A stretch of DNA of 64,000 nucleotides from JAHJDS01 sp964569795 (GCA_964569795.1 CAZMVB010000001.1:1-64000), one strand, 5' to 3'. Counted from the stretch's first letter, positions 33,324 to 43,819 are shown. Notes: generated by a model not told the origin, from the sequence alone. Made by a program: numbers and translations.

Positions 33324-34427
33324 TCAGTTCGGAATGATCACGGTCACGGTCGTCCCGGCGTCCTCTGATGTGGCCAGCGATATGGACCCGCCGTGAAGTT
33401 GGGCAATCAGGTAGGCGGAATATGTCCCCAGGCCGGTGCCGCCGGCCTTGGCGGCGGTGACATACTTGTCAAAGAAACTCTCGCGGATGGACTCGGGCAC
33501 CGCTCCGAGGTTGTGAATCTTGATCACGGCCGCGTCCCGGCCGTCAATGCTTATGGTCACCTGTCCGCCTGGGGGAGAGGCCTCCAGGGCGTTCTTGATC
33601 AGGTTGGTCAACATCGAGTACAGCAGAAGCTCTTCGCCCCGGAGCGGAAAGGTGTCACCTTCACTGACCGAGCGGCCGGCCAGAAGCACCTGAAAGGCAA
33701 TTCCCTTGGACCTGGCCAGGCCTGAGTTTTCCACCAGCAGCCGGTTCGTCAACTTGACCAGATCCACGTCACCCGGTCGAAGTTGATAGGTTCCACCCTC
33801 GATTTTGCACAGATCAAGTGACGAGTTGATCATGTCCAGTATTCGATAGGAGCAGTCCTCTATCAAGGTGACGAGTTTCACCTGATCGTCGGTCAGGCGC
33901 CGTTCCATTCCGAGCAGATCGACGGCGCCCATGATCGACCCCAGGGGGTTCTTGAGGTCATGACGGGTCAGCATTTCCACGTTCTCACGGAGGCGGGCCG
34001 TCTCCTTGAGGGCCTTGTTTTGGTCTTTCAGTTTCTTCCTGGCCATGGCCAGTTCCAGGTGAGCCTTAACCCGGGCACTGACAATGGCCGGGCTGAAGGG
34101 CTTGGTGATGTAATCGACCGCCCCCAGATCGAAGCCCTTGGTTTCGTCCTGTTCTTCATCCAGGACGGTCACGAAAATGACCGGTATCTCCCGGGCGCGC
34201 TCGTCCGCCTTCAACCGGCGACAGACCTCGTAGCCGGACATATCCGGCATCAGGATGTCCAGGAGGATCAAATCAGGGGGGGCGGCGGCGAAGACGATAT
34301 CGAGGGCCTTCCGGCCGCTGTTGGCCGCCTTGACGTGAAACTCGTCCCTCAGGATTTCTCCCAGGACATCGATGTGTTCGGGGGCGTCGTCAACGACCAG
34401 GACGGTCCCGAGTTTTTCGTCAGCCAT
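33324..34427 (-). CDS. Receiver-histidine kinase (REC-HisKA-HATPase), soluble
   Basis: The 367-residue protein has an N-terminal receiver (residues about 8-125) with intact Asp-Asp, phospho-acceptor Asp in Leu-Leu-Asp-Ile-Leu-Met-Pro and Lys in Thr-Lys-Pro. A short coiled coil leads to the H-box Arg-His-Asp-Leu-Lys-Asn-Pro-Leu (about residue 154) and an ATPase domain with Asn-Leu-Ile-Lys-Asn-Ala and Gly-Thr-Gly-Leu-Gly-Thr-Tyr. No membrane segment. It is the last gene of the five-gene signalling operon, 26 bp after the HD-GYP gene, and probably relays phosphate from the hybrid kinase. Its receiver closely resembles that of the HD-GYP protein, suggesting shared origin. Confidence 0.9.
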   Translation of the reverse strand: MADEKLGTVLVVDDAPEHIDVLGEILRDEFHVKAANSGRKALDIVFAAAPPDLILLDILMPDMSGYEVCRRLKADERAREIPVIFVTVLDEEQDETKGFDLGAVDYITKPFSPAIVSARVKAHLELAMARKKLKDQNKALKETARLRENVEMLTRHDLKNPLGSIMGAVDLLGMERRLTDDQVKLVTLIEDCSYRILDMINSSLDLCKIEGGTYQLRPGDVDLVKLTNRLLVENSGLARSKGIAFQVLLAGRSVSEGDTFPLRGEELLLYSMLTNLIKNALEASPPGGQVTISIDGRDAAVIKIHNLGAVPESIRESFFDKYVTAAKAGGTGLGTYSAYLIAQLHGGSISLATSEDAGTTVTVIIPN

Positions 34428-34453
34428 GGGTTACCTCGCGTTCCTTCGGGTTG

Positions 34454-35590
34454 TCAGATCCCTTTCTCCTCCAGGGCCTCACGCTCCTCGTCACGGTCAG
34501 CGAACTCGAGGGCGATCCGTCTGAAATCTTCGGCGATCTCCAAGAAACCGCCGGCCACGTCCGGGTCGAACTGGGTTCCCTGGCCCTCGGCGATGATCTC
34601 CACGGCCTTGGAGTGAGGCATCGGCGGCTTGTAAACCCGGCGACTGATCAAGGCATCGTAAACGTCGGCCACGGCCATCAAACGCCCCGGAACGGGAATA
34701 TCCTCCCCGGCCAGGCCCTCTGGATAGCCTCGGCCGTCCCACCGTTCATGATGCGAATAGGCGATTTCGCGGGCCAGGCGCAGAAAAGATGACCGCTGGC
34801 GGTCGCCGAACGTCTTCTCCGCGGTCAGGATGGCGTCCCGGCCGTAGGTGGTGTGCTTTTTCATCTCCTCGAATTCCTCGTCGGTCAGCTTGCCCGGCTT
34901 GAGCAGGATGGCGTCGGGCACGCCCACCTTGCCGATGTCATGCAACGGGGCCGATTTGTACAGGAGACTGATGGTCTCATCATCCAGAAAACCCGAGAAC
35001 CGGGGATGGGTGCACAGGTTTTCGGCCAGGGCCCGGACATAGTTCTGGGTGCGTCGAATATGCCCCCCGGTCTCGTTGTCCCGGGTCTCGGCCAGCGAGG
35101 CCAGGCTCTGAATGGTCACCTCCTGGGTCAGGGCCAGCTCCAGGGTCCGCTCCTGGACCTTCAACTCCAGAATCTCGTTCTGATTCTTCAGAAACTCCCG
35201 GGCCTGCTTCAGTTCGAGCTGGGTCTTGACCCGGGCCAGGACGATGGGAGGACTGATGGGCTTGGTGATGTAGTCCACCGCCCCCAGTTCAAACCCCTGG
35301 GTCTCGTCCTCGACCTCGCTCTTGGCCGTGACGAAAATGATCGGGATGTCCCTGGTCGCCGCGTCGGCCTTGAGGCGGCGGCAGACCTCGTAGCCGTCCA
35401 GGTCCGGCATCATGATGTCCAGGAGAATCAGGTCGGGCGGCTCCTTGGCCGCGGCCAGACGGAGCGCCTTCTCACCGTTCATGGCCACGCTTCTCTTGTA
35501 ATGCGGCTTGAGCACCTCCCCCAGGACGTCGATGTTCTCGGGGGTGTCGTCCACGATGAGTATCTTGGACTGGTGGTCGCTAGGTTCCAT
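34454..35590 (-). CDS. Response regulator with HD-GYP c-di-GMP phosphodiesterase domain
   Basis: The 378-residue protein has a receiver (about residues 8-125, phospho-acceptor in Leu-Leu-Asp-Ile-Met-Met-Pro), a coiled-coil linker, and an HD-GYP domain with [17 protein letters not shown] and Asp-Val-Tyr-Asp-Ala-Leu. HD-GYP domains hydrolyse cyclic di-GMP, so this is probably the output of the pathway. Its start overlaps the end of the hybrid kinase gene by 11 bp, implying coupled translation and a direct partnership. Confidence 0.94.
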   Translation of the reverse strand: MEPSDHQSKILIVDDTPENIDVLGEVLKPHYKRSVAMNGEKALRLAAAKEPPDLILLDIMMPDLDGYEVCRRLKADAATRDIPIIFVTAKSEVEDETQGFELGAVDYITKPISPPIVLARVKTQLELKQAREFLKNQNEILELKVQERTLELALTQEVTIQSLASLAETRDNETGGHIRRTQNYVRALAENLCTHPRFSGFLDDETISLLYKSAPLHDIGKVGVPDAILLKPGKLTDEEFEEMKKHTTYGRDAILTAEKTFGDRQRSSFLRLAREIAYSHHERWDGRGYPEGLAGEDIPVPGRLMAVADVYDALISRRVYKPPMPHSKAVEIIAEGQGTQFDPDVAGGFLEIAEDFRRIALEFADRDEEREALEEKGI

Positions 35591-38327
35591 GGTCGGCCTC
35601 CAGGTCGATGCCCTTGTCCCGGGCCATTGTCCGAAGCGATTCCACGGCGCTCTCGAAATCGTATTGACTCAGGTGTTTTTCAATGGCGGACAGGCCCTCC
35701 GCCAGGTCGGTGTGCTTCAGTTGCCCGATCATGTCCGCCAGCAGGTCAGCCGCCTCCAGGTCATCGTTCAGGAGCAGCCCGGCCAGCCTGTTGAACATGG
35801 GTCTGACCGCCTCGATGTCCGCCCGGGTTCGGGCCTCGGTCGTGGTCTCGGCGGCCGGGGCCAGTTTTGAGATCGACGCCATGACTCCTTGCAGAACCCG
35901 GTCAAATCCGGAGAGAAGACCCAGGGGCCTCTCGGGGTCCCCCGCCGCCAGCGCCTCGTCCAGGTCCTTGGCCGCGGCGAGGAGTCCCGAGGCGGCGACG
36001 TTGCCCGAGACCCCCTTGATGGTATGGGCCAGGCGCTTGGCCTCCTGAAGGTCGCTGGCGGCGATGGCCCGCCTTATCTCGCCGGTGGCGTCTTGATGAT
36101 TGTCCCGGAACTTGAGGAGAAGCTTTCGATACAGGCGCCGGTTGCCGCCGATCCGGGCCAGGCCGGCCTGGACGTCGATGCCGGGCAGATCGGGCCATGG
36201 TTCCTCCTCGGACGGAGGGACAACCTGCTCTTCTGCCGGCGGGGGAGTCAGCTCCCGTTCGCCGGGTTCGATCCATCTGGCCAGCACCGAAAACAGCTCC
36301 TCGGGGTCGATGGGCTTGGTGACGTGATCGTTCATCCCGGCCGCGAGGGACCTCTCCCGGTCCCCGGCCATGGCGTGGGCGGTCATGGCGATTATCGGCA
36401 GGTTCCGGAACCGCACGTCCTGGCGGAGGCGACGGGTCGTCTGGTAACCGTCCATGACCGGCATCTGGATGTCCATCAACACGGCGTCGAATCGGTCGCG
36501 CTCGACCGCTTCCAGGGCCTCGCCGCCGTGGTTGGCCAGGGTGACGATCAGGCCGGCGCCCTCGAGGATCTCGCGGGCCACCTGCTGGTTGATCTCGTTG
36601 TCCTCGACCACCAGGACCCTGGCCCCCCGGGCGGCGGACGCCGTTTCGGCCGGTCCCCGGGGGGCCTCCCGCTCCCGGTCCGCCTCCGAGTCCTCCCGGC
36701 CCAGGGCCCTCAGGACGGTGTTGTACAGCACGGACGGACTGACCGGCTTGATCAGAAAACCCTCCAGCCCCAGCCGCTCGGTCCGGTGCATGACCTCCTC
36801 GCGGCCATAGGCGGTCAGCATGATGATCGCCGGCCGGCGGGGCAGATCCATCTCGGTCTTGATCCTTCTCGCGGCCTCCAGGCCGTCTATCCCGGGCATC
36901 TTCCAGTCCATGACCACCAGATCAAAGGGGGCCTGCCCGCTGGCCTTGACGATCCGGTCGATGCCTTCCTCCCCCGAGGCGGCCAGGGTGACCTCGAAGG
37001 TGAAGTCCTCCAGCATCCCCCGTATGATCTCACGCGACGTGGCGTTGTCGTCGATGACCAGCACCCGCATGCCCCGCAGGTCCGGGGGCGCCTTGAGGGG
37101 CTCCTTTTTGACCGCCTCGACCAGGCCGAATTGGGCGGTGAAGATGAACCGGCTGCCCCGGCCCGGCTGGGATTCGACCCGGATCTCGCCGCCCATCATC
37201 TCCACCAGGCTCCGGGAGATGGCCAGCCCCAGGCCGGTTCCACCGTACTTGCGCGTGGTGGAGGTGTCGGCCTGGGAGAATGACTGGAACAGCCGTCTGA
37301 TCTGTTCCTCGCTCAGACCGATGCCGGTGTCGCTGACCTCGAACTGGATCGTGACCCGATCCCGATCCACCTCGACCGGTTGGGCGGACACCACGATCTC
37401 GCCCTGGTCGGTGAACTTGACGGCGTTGTTGGCCAGGTTGACCAGGACCTGACCCAGGCGCAGGGAATCGCCCACCAGGGCCCGGGGCGTTTCCGGCGAC
37501 ACCTTGAACAGCAATTCCAGACCTTTTTCATGGGCCTTGACCGACGTCAGGTTGGCCAGGTTGTCCAGGACGTCGTCCAGCTTGAATTCGGCCTCTTCCA
37601 TGTCCAGCCGGCCGGCCTCGATCTTGGAGAAATCCAGGATGTCGTTGATGATGCCCAGCAGGGCCCGGGCCGAGGTGTCGATCTTGCGCAGATAGTCTTT
37701 CTGCTTGGGGGTCAGTTCGGTCTGGAGGGCCAGGTAGGTCATGCCGATGATGGCGTTCATGGGGGTCCGGATCTCGTGGCTCATGTTGGCCAGAAAGTCG
37801 CTCTTGGCCTGGGTGGCCGATTCGGCCGTCTGCTTGGCCTCGTCCAGGTCCTCCATGATGTTGAGCATCGCCCGGCGAGCGCCGCCCAGTTCGTCGATCC
37901 TGCCGTGCAGGGCGTCGGTCGATTGTTTTCGTTCCTGGAAGACCTCTTCCAGTTGCCGGGTCATGCTGTTGAAGGCCTCGGAGAACTCACCCATGAAATC
38001 GACCCGCTGGCTGAAATCGCCGGCGGCGATCTGCTTGGTCACCCAGGTCAGGTGGTTCAGGCTGGCCAGCAGACCCTTGAGCCAGTGCAGGATCCGTATC
38101 TTTCCCTTGGGAATCTCGACGTTGATATCACCCCGGGCGAGTTTGACGGTCACGTCCGTCAGAGCGTCGTACTCCCCCAGAAACCGGTTGAAGTAGCCGA
38201 CGAGCTGCTTGAGTTCGTCATCGGGATGGCCGGGGGGCAGTTCGACCGGCGCCGGCTTGCGCCCGTTAAGCAGCAGGTACAGCGCCTCGGAGATTTTTTC
38301 CAGGTGTTCTTTCTTGACCTCGAGCAT
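35580..38327 (-). CDS. Soluble hybrid histidine kinase (HAMP-HisKA-HATPase-REC-REC-HPt)
   Basis: The product (915 residues from ATG 38327) starts with a helical segment and a HAMP-like region (about 55-130) but has no membrane helix. Then come HisKA with Ser-His-Glu-Ile-Arg-Thr-Pro (His184), HATPase with Gly-Gly-Thr-Gly-Leu-Gly-Leu, two receivers (phospho-acceptors in Val-Met-Asp-Trp-Lys and Leu-Met-Asp-Ile-Gln), and an HPt with His-Thr-Ile-Lys-Gly. An upstream in-frame ATG at 38393 lies inside the V4R gene and adds no conserved sequence. The gene begins 2 bp after the V4R stop. A HAMP without its own sensor suggests the input comes from the V4R protein and the kinase-less membrane sensor upstream. 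Confidence 0.92.
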   Translation of the reverse strand: MLEVKKEHLEKISEALYLLLNGRKPAPVELPPGHPDDELKQLVGYFNRFLGEYDALTDVTVKLARGDINVEIPKGKIRILHWLKGLLASLNHLTWVTKQIAAGDFSQRVDFMGEFSEAFNSMTRQLEEVFQERKQSTDALHGRIDELGGARRAMLNIMEDLDEAKQTAESATQAKSDFLANMSHEIRTPMNAIIGMTYLALQTELTPKQKDYLRKIDTSARALLGIINDILDFSKIEAGRLDMEEAEFKLDDVLDNLANLTSVKAHEKGLELLFKVSPETPRALVGDSLRLGQVLVNLANNAVKFTDQGEIVVSAQPVEVDRDRVTIQFEVSDTGIGLSEEQIRRLFQSFSQADTSTTRKYGGTGLGLAISRSLVEMMGGEIRVESQPGRGSRFIFTAQFGLVEAVKKEPLKAPPDLRGMRVLVIDDNATSREIIRGMLEDFTFEVTLAASGEEGIDRIVKASGQAPFDLVVMDWKMPGIDGLEAARRIKTEMDLPRRPAIIMLTAYGREEVMHRTERLGLEGFLIKPVSPSVLYNTVLRALGREDSEADREREAPRGPAETASAARGARVLVVEDNEINQQVAREILEGAGLIVTLANHGGEALEAVERDRFDAVLMDIQMPVMDGYQTTRRLRQDVRFRNLPIIAMTAHAMAGDRERSLAAGMNDHVTKPIDPEELFSVLARWIEPGERELTPPPAEEQVVPPSEEEPWPDLPGIDVQAGLARIGGNRRLYRKLLLKFRDNHQDATGEIRRAIAASDLQEAKRLAHTIKGVSGNVAASGLLAAAKDLDEALAAGDPERPLGLLSGFDRVLQGVMASISKLAPAAETTTEARTRADIEAVRPMFNRLAGLLLNDDLEAADLLADMIGQLKHTDLAEGLSAIEKHLSQYDFESAVESLRTMARDKGIDLEADHGT

Positions 38328-38329
38328 GC

Positions 38330-38866
38330 CTATTTCCCGTCGGCGGCCGGCTTCACCTCGAACCGGCAAACCCTGTCGCCCGAGCACCAGCAATCGACCT
38401 CTTTGACGTCAAAGGGCATCCCGGTGTATTCCTCGAACAGGCCGCTTAAAAAGCCTTCATCATAGGTGCAGATGGTCTCGTCACAGACCGGCAGGCCCGA
38501 ACAGTCCAAATCCTCGGCCACGGTCACCGTGAAGTTCAGGTTGTCCGGGTCGGATTTCTCGACCCGGAGGATCCCGATCTTCAGTTCGGCCAAAAGTTCC
38601 TGCGTCCTTTTGATGAATTGGCCCAGGTCGAGCCCCGGGCCGACGATCTCCCTGAGAAACACACGGCCGGCCTGCTCGCCGGCCTGGTGGTATATTTTGT
38701 CCGACGTCTCGACGTCGAACTCCTTGATCAACACGTCCCTCAGGGTGAACTGCATCAGTCGATACACCCTGACGTCCATCCCCGGTCCCAGATTGGGCCG
38801 CCCCAGTCCGATGTCCCCGATCATGCCCCATTCGAAGTGGTATCCGTCTCTTTCCTCTTTGAACAT
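38330..38866 (-). CDS. V4R-domain protein (small-molecule-binding, Cys-rich)
   Basis: The 178-residue protein looks like a stand-alone V4R (4-vinyl reductase) domain, found as the sensor part of XylR/DmpR-type regulators and in methanogenic and phototrophic proteins. C-terminal features are Asp-Cys-Ser-Gly-Leu-Pro-Val-Cys (about residue 120), Ile-Cys-Thr-Tyr-Asp-Glu-Gly, and [10 protein letters not shown]. The four or more cysteines resemble the zinc site of that domain. It sits between the giant sensor (30 bp) and the hybrid kinase (2 bp), so it is probably a soluble ligand-sensing subunit of the same pathway. Confidence 0.75.
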   Translation of the reverse strand: MFKEERDGYHFEWGMIGDIGLGRPNLGPGMDVRVYRLMQFTLRDVLIKEFDVETSDKIYHQAGEQAGRVFLREIVGPGLDLGQFIKRTQELLAELKIGILRVEKSDPDNLNFTVTVAEDLDCSGLPVCDETICTYDEGFLSGLFEEYTGMPFDVKEVDCWCSGDRVCRFEVKPAADGK

Positions 38867-38896
38867 GCCTGCCCCCGAACCCGTTTTGACGCACGG

Positions 38897-41800
38897 TCAG
38901 GTCACGATTTTATACTTCCTGCCCTCGCCCAGCCGGTCGCTGAGTCGGTTGATCTCCTCCTTGAGTTGGATCATCTTCTCCTCACGACCGACCGTCAGGC
39001 TGCTGAAGCGTTCCAGGTCTTCCAGGTTCTGCTTCAGCTCCTTTTCGGCCCGCTTGCGCTCGGTGATGTCCCGCAAGATGGCCACAAAGCCCTCGATGCT
39101 TCCGTCCGGCAGCCGAATGGCTGAGATAGCCGTCTCCATGGGGATCTGCCGGCCGTCCTTGGCCCTGTAGGGCCATTCACCGCGCCAGCCGCCGGTGTCC
39201 CTGACCCGGGGGTAAACCGCCCGTCCGAAATCGACGAAGTGTTCCTCGTCCAGGTGGATATTGTCCACCGAATGGCCGATGATTTCCTCCCGGGTGTAAC
39301 CGAACAGGTCCATGTAGGCCTGATTGCAATCGGTCACGTTGCGCCCGGTGTCCATGGTGATGATCGGGTCAACCGAGCTCTGCACCAGCGCCCGCAAGTT
39401 CTCTTCGCTTTTGCGCAGGGCTTCCGCGGCCCTTTTTTGTTCGGTGATGTCGCTGATGGTGACCACGTTGCCGGTCTGCCGGCCCCGCTGATCGTAGAAC
39501 GGCGCCGCGCTGAGTTGCACGTCCAGAATTCTCCCGTCCTTGGTCCGGCGCCGGGTCAGGAAGCCCTCCATGGGCTCGCCCTGGGTGTAGGCGGCCAGCT
39601 TCTCCCGGGTGGCCTCCATCTCCCCCTCGGGCACGAAGTCGATCCGCTGGCCGCGAATCTCGTCGCCGGACCAGCCGAAGGTCTGCTCGAAGGCGGGGTT
39701 GACCAGGACCACCAGGCCGCTCATATCGTAAACCACCGTGGGGACGGGCAATCTCTCCAGCAGGGCCCGGTGGCGGGCCTCGGAGTCGGTCAGGGCCTTT
39801 TCGGCCTCGATCCGGGAGGTGGCGTTCCGGACCGTCTCGATGGCCCCGACGACATTGTTCTGGGCGTCGTAGAGGGCCGTGGCCGTGCCCTCCAGATAGG
39901 TCCCGCCCACGCCCAGACGGGGGTGGTACGACTCCGACAGCAACCGGCCGCCGGAGCGCTTGATGGACACGTACTTCTCCACGTAATTCTCGTCCCAGTC
40001 GAGCACCAGGTCGATCAGCATCGGGCGCCGCTCGCCGTAAAAGGCCAGGCCGTATTCGTAGTCGCCCCGGCCGACCATGTCCTCGGCCTTGATCCCGGTC
40101 ATGTTCTCCACCGCCCGGTTCCAGGCCACCACCCGGTGCTCGGTGTCGATCACCCAGGTCGGGTCGGGCAGGAAACCGATGATCTGGGCCAGGCGCTTTT
40201 CGCTCTCGCGCAGCTCCTCCTCGGACCGTTTCCGCTCGGAGGTGTCGCGCAGGCTCTCGATGGCCCCGACGACATGGTCCTGGGCATCGTAGAGGACCGC
40301 GGCCGTGCCCGACAGATAAGTCCCGTTCGGACCCAGGCCGGGATGGTACGACTCCGAGACCAAAACCTGGCCGACCTTTTTCACGGACAGGTATTTGTCC
40401 TTGTAGGACTCGTCCCAGTCCAGGACCAGGTCGATCAGCACCGGCCGCCTTTCGCCGTAAAACGGCAGGGCGTATTCATAGTCGCCCTTGCCGATCACGT
40501 GCTCGGCCTTGATCCCGGTCATTTTTTCCATGGCCCGGTTCCAGGCCACGACGCGGTGCCGGGCGTCGATCACCCAGGTCGGATCGGGCAGAAAGTCAAT
40601 GATCTGGGCCAGGCGCTTTTCGCTCTCGCGCCGTTCCTCCTCGGCCTTCTTACGCTCGGTGACGTCCAGAAGAAGGCCGTTGAACAGGGTCCCCTCGTCG
40701 TCGGTCCTTTCGGTCCGGGCCGTAATCCGGAACCATTTTTTCTCCCCGGAGGGAGTCTGCACCCGGCCCTCGAACTCCCAGTCCCGGCCGGTCACGACGG
40801 CCTCGTCCATGGTTTCGAAGAAGCGGCGCCGATCCTCGCGCAGAACGAGGAAGTTGTCGGGATCGTCCAGCAACTGCTCCGGGGTCAGGCCGAAGAACTC
40901 GGTCAACCGGTTGCTGACATAGGTGAACGCCCTGGTCCCGTCGGGCTTGATGTGTCCCCGGAAAATGGCCCCCGGAACGTTGGCCGCGATCGACTGAAAC
41001 CGCTCCTCGGCCTTTCGGCGGATGGCCGCTTCCCTGGCCAGTCGCCGGTTCCAGATGAAGATCACGATCAGGATCATCACCGCCACCAGCCCGACCAGCA
41101 AGGCGATCCGCCAGACCAGCCCCCAGTCCACGCCCCGCTCGAACCTGAGGCTGAACCAATGGCGATGGATCTCCGCCCGCTCGGCGGACGAGATGGAGGC
41201 CAGCCCCTTGTCCAGGATGTGCACCAGAGGGTGCCAGTCGGGTCGGACCCCGAGCCGCAACCGGTCGCCCCGCCCGCCCGCCGGGGCCGCCACCTTGAGG
41301 TTGGTCAGGTTGTGCCTCCGGATCAGGTAGGCGACCACCGCCAGGCTCCCGGCGTAGGCCTCGGCCCGGCCCATGGCCACGGCCTCCAACCCCACCAGGG
41401 GCGAGGCCACCCGGACCAGCTTCAGCCCGGGCTGGGAGCGGCCCAGGGTCTCGGCGATGGCGTAGCCCTTGACCACCGCCACCCGGTGGCCGTGGAAGGC
41501 CTCGATCCCGCCCACCGTCGGATGGTCCTTCCGGGTGACCACCACCCAGGGGAATCGGATGTAGGGCCGGGTGAAGGTCAGGTACTTCCGCCGGTCGGGC
41601 GTCTCGGCCAGGCAGGCGACCACGTCCAGCTTCCGCTGCCGGGCCTGCTTCATCACCTGGTTCCAGGTCAAAGGCTTACCGGCCGCTCCGGTGGCGACCT
41701 TGAATACTATTCCCAGTCGCCGGCCGAGCAGGGCCAGGTAATCAGCCGCCATGCCCCGGTGACGGCCCCTGCGGTCCACGAAATCGAACGGCGGCCAGGC

Positions 41801-43354
41801 CGGGTCCACGCCCACCCGGATCACCGGATGGGCCTGGAGCCAGGCCTTCTCGGCCGGAGTCAACTGGACTCGGCCCGGGGTCGGGGTGTACTGTCTCAAT
41901 CCCGCGTCCCGGATCCACCTTTTTTCCAGGGTGGACCGATCCAGCCGTGACACCCGCCCCAGACCGCGATTGATCGATCGCAGCAGGCCCGGCCTGGACC
42001 GGCTCACGGCGGCCACCAGCGGCCGCACCAACAGCCGTTCCGGTCGCCGCACGATGGCGCCCGACAGCCCCAGTCGATCGACGGCCGTCCCCAGGACCGC
42101 CCCGTTGCCGACCACGGCCCTGATCCGTCCCTGGGCCAGGGCGGACACCAGGGCCTCGATGCCCTTGAACCGAACCAGCGACAGGCGCGGCCAGCGCTTC
42201 TTGATCCGGGACCCGTCGCCCGAGCCCGAAATAACGCCCACCGGGCCCCGATCCATCTCGGCCAGCCGCAACGGTACGTCGGCCAAACGGTAAAACTGGG
42301 AGACCGTCACGGCCAGAACCGGCCGGGACAAGGCCAGTCCGGCCCCCGGCAACCTGTCGCGGTCCAGCCCGCCGATCACGTCCACCTGTCCCCGGCGGAC
42401 CAGGGCCGCCAGATCCTGCCCTCGGCCGAACCGGAACTCGATCCGTTGACCCGTCTTCCTGGACCATAGTCGCCACAGGTCCACCAACAGACCGGCCGCC
42501 CGGCCGTCCGGCGAGAGCATGGACAGCGGCGCCCGGTCGCGGGGCAGACCGATGGTCAGGACCTTGCCCGGCTTGACGGCCGCGACACCGGTCCAGCGTC
42601 TCTTGATGGCCGCCCTTTCCTCCGGCGTCACCAGCTTCATTCCGGCCCGGATGACGCGGGCCAGGGCGGCGTTGCCCTTTTTGACCGCGGCATAAAACCA
42701 CTTCTGGTACAGGGGCCGGGAGGGGTGATATCGAAAGGAATGGAGCAGGCCCAGTTCCTTCAGGAAATAAAGGGCGATGGCCGTGTCCTTGACAAAGACC
42801 CGGATGCGGCCCTGCTTGACGGCCCGGAACAGGGCCCGGTTGTCAGGAAAAATCGCCAGATCCAGTCCGGGTTGCCTTTGCCGCAGGACCTCGAGGGCAT
42901 AGTCGCCCTTGATCACTCCGACCCGGTAAGGTCGCAGGTCCTTCAGACCCCGGAGCCCGTAGATGTTGCGGTGAAAAAAGAAGTGGGTCATGACCGGGCA
43001 GACCGGTCCCAGATAATCGAGAAAGACGGAGCGCTGTCGGCTGTAAAAAAGACCGCCGTGGGCGTCGGCGCGACCGTCCTTGACCGCCCGGAGGGTGTCG
43101 CCAAAGGCCAGGGGAAGAAAATGGACCTTGATCCCGGTCCTGCGGGACCACAGCCGCCAGACGTCCACCACCCAGCCCCGGGCTCGACCCCGATTATCCA
43201 CAAAGTAGAACGGCGGGCTGTCCCGGCTGATGGCGAGGGTGATCGTTTTCGGGGGGCTGGCGACATCGGCCGTTGTCGAGGCCTCGAGGGAGTGTCCCCC
43301 CACCCCGACCAGGGCGATCACGGCCACCAATATCGAGGCCGTTGCCTTACCCAT
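38897..43354 (-). CDS. Giant membrane sensor: three periplasmic binding domains, five PAS domains, no kinase
   Basis: The product (1485 residues from ATG 43354) has a signal peptide (about residues 1-26), three tandem SBP_bac_3 domains (roughly 36-260, 265-495, 510-730; each opens with a Thr/Arg-Ile/Val-Gly strand and has the paired Asp-Val/Asp-Tyr block), one membrane helix (about 745-768), then five PAS domains. PAS 2 and 3 are near-identical copies. After the last PAS (ending Ile-Leu-Arg-Asp-Ile-Thr-Glu-Arg) there is only a short coiled coil and the stop: no HisKA, HATPase, GGDEF or output domain. The first frame start at 43420 precedes the signal peptide and is rejected. SBP domains usually bind amino acids or similar solutes. 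It is the first gene of the signalling operon. Confidence 0.92.
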   Translation of the reverse strand: MGKATASILVAVIALVGVGGHSLEASTTADVASPPKTITLAISRDSPPFYFVDNRGRARGWVVDVWRLWSRRTGIKVHFLPLAFGDTLRAVKDGRADAHGGLFYSRQRSVFLDYLGPVCPVMTHFFFHRNIYGLRGLKDLRPYRVGVIKGDYALEVLRQRQPGLDLAIFPDNRALFRAVKQGRIRVFVKDTAIALYFLKELGLLHSFRYHPSRPLYQKWFYAAVKKGNAALARVIRAGMKLVTPEERAAIKRRWTGVAAVKPGKVLTIGLPRDRAPLSMLSPDGRAAGLLVDLWRLWSRKTGQRIEFRFGRGQDLAALVRRGQVDVIGGLDRDRLPGAGLALSRPVLAVTVSQFYRLADVPLRLAEMDRGPVGVISGSGDGSRIKKRWPRLSLVRFKGIEALVSALAQGRIRAVVGNGAVLGTAVDRLGLSGAIVRRPERLLVRPLVAAVSRSRPGLLRSINRGLGRVSRLDRSTLEKRWIRDAGLRQYTPTPGRVQLTPAEKAWLQAHPVIRVGVDPAWPPFDFVDRRGRHRGMAADYLALLGRRLGIVFKVATGAAGKPLTWNQVMKQARQRKLDVVACLAETPDRRKYLTFTRPYIRFPWVVVTRKDHPTVGGIEAFHGHRVAVVKGYAIAETLGRSQPGLKLVRVASPLVGLEAVAMGRAEAYAGSLAVVAYLIRRHNLTNLKVAAPAGGRGDRLRLGVRPDWHPLVHILDKGLASISSAERAEIHRHWFSLRFERGVDWGLVWRIALLVGLVAVMILIVIFIWNRRLAREAAIRRKAEERFQSIAANVPGAIFRGHIKPDGTRAFTYVSNRLTEFFGLTPEQLLDDPDNFLVLREDRRRFFETMDEAVVTGRDWEFEGRVQTPSGEKKWFRITARTERTDDEGTLFNGLLLDVTERKKAEEERRESEKRLAQIIDFLPDPTWVIDARHRVVAWNRAMEKMTGIKAEHVIGKGDYEYALPFYGERRPVLIDLVLDWDESYKDKYLSVKKVGQVLVSESYHPGLGPNGTYLSGTAAVLYDAQDHVVGAIESLRDTSERKRSEEELRESEKRLAQIIGFLPDPTWVIDTEHRVVAWNRAVENMTGIKAEDMVGRGDYEYGLAFYGERRPMLIDLVLDWDENYVEKYVSIKRSGGRLLSESYHPRLGVGGTYLEGTATALYDAQNNVVGAIETVRNATSRIEAEKALTDSEARHRALLERLPVPTVVYDMSGLVVLVNPAFEQTFGWSGDEIRGQRIDFVPEGEMEATREKLAAYTQGEPMEGFLTRRRTKDGRILDVQLSAAPFYDQRGRQTGNVVTISDITEQKRAAEALRKSEENLRALVQSSVDPIITMDTGRNVTDCNQAYMDLFGYTREEIIGHSVDNIHLDEEHFVDFGRAVYPRVRDTGGWRGEWPYRAKDGRQIPMETAISAIRLPDGSIEGFVAILRDITERKRAEKELKQNLEDLERFSSLTVGREEKMIQLKEEINRLSDRLGEGRKYKIVT
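39781..40620 (-). repeat. Tandem duplication of a PAS domain (period 420 bp)
   Basis: Two in-frame units of 140 codons (about 39781-40200 and 40201-40620) are direct repeats. Identical stretches recur exactly 420 bp apart, for example ctggcccag-complement blocks at 40183-40210 and 40603-40630 and the gatggccccgacgac block at 39840 and 40260. Encoded domains share Leu-Pro-Asp-Pro-Thr-Trp-Val-Ile-Asp and Tyr-Gly-Glu-Arg-Arg-Pro. Divergence is higher at the ligand-facing centre. Confidence 0.85.
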
Positions 43355-43430
43355 GAACCGCCTCGCGCCAAAGAGAGAGGAATATTGGCTTGGTGGTGGA
43401 CCCGCCCCTGCATCCACCATTAATTTTTAT

Positions 43431-43459
43431 ATAATACCAAAAAAAATGTTTTGTGTCAC
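43431..43459 (-). promoter_or_regulatory. Putative sigma-70 promoter of the signalling operon
   Basis: On the minus strand GTGACA (43459-43454) and TATTAT (43436-43431) are 17 bp apart, in an AT-rich island about 70 bp before the giant sensor's start. The 43355-43679 interval otherwise holds no convincing gene; a 63-codon minus frame at 43427-43618 spans this promoter and is dismissed. Confidence 0.55.
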
Positions 43460-43679
43460 CCTGATTTTCAGAGTTCCAGAGAGACCTATGGCACCATTGG
43501 GCTGTCCGTGAAGATCCCGTGACCTAAAGAATTTAAAGTACCACGTCTGATTGACATCTTGAGCCACGGTCCAGGGATACGGTCTGGAGCGGCCTGAAAA
43601 ACTACCGTCGCAATTCATCCCGGTGCTTCTGAATCGGTTATACTTGTTTGCCTCGAATCGGATAACATATTGAAATTAA

Positions 43680-43755
43680 TGGAGCCACCGGAGGGAGTCG
43701 AACCCACGACCTACTGATTACGAATCAGCCGCTCTGCCATCTGAGCTACGGTGGC
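43680..43755 (-). tRNA. tRNA-Thr (anticodon CGT)
   Basis: On the minus strand a complete 76-base cloverleaf runs from 43755 to 43680. The acceptor stem GCCACCG pairs with CGGTGGC, followed by T and an encoded CCA. The D-arm contains TAGCTCAG, the anticodon stem GCTGA/TCAGT holds the loop TTCGTAA with anticodon CGT (reads ACG, threonine), and the T-arm has GGTTCGACTCC. It lies between the terminator of the metF operon and the promoter of the signalling operon. Confidence 0.95.
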
Positions 43756-43819
43756 TCATCCAAATCGCCCGGCCCATTACCTTTGGACCGATACCCATCA
43801 AGGACACCAGAAATAGACC

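Noticed and set aside
38330..38393. Upstream start (38393) for the hybrid kinase
   Set aside because: The extra residues lie inside the V4R gene in another frame and are not conserved in type; ATG 38327 directly follows the V4R stop.
43427..43618. 63-codon minus-strand frame upstream of the giant sensor
   Set aside because: It spans the predicted promoter, lacks a ribosome site and has no family likeness.
43680..43755. tRNA-Thr as the attachment site of an integrated element
   Set aside because: No integrase gene and no repeated tRNA 3' end are visible in the window.
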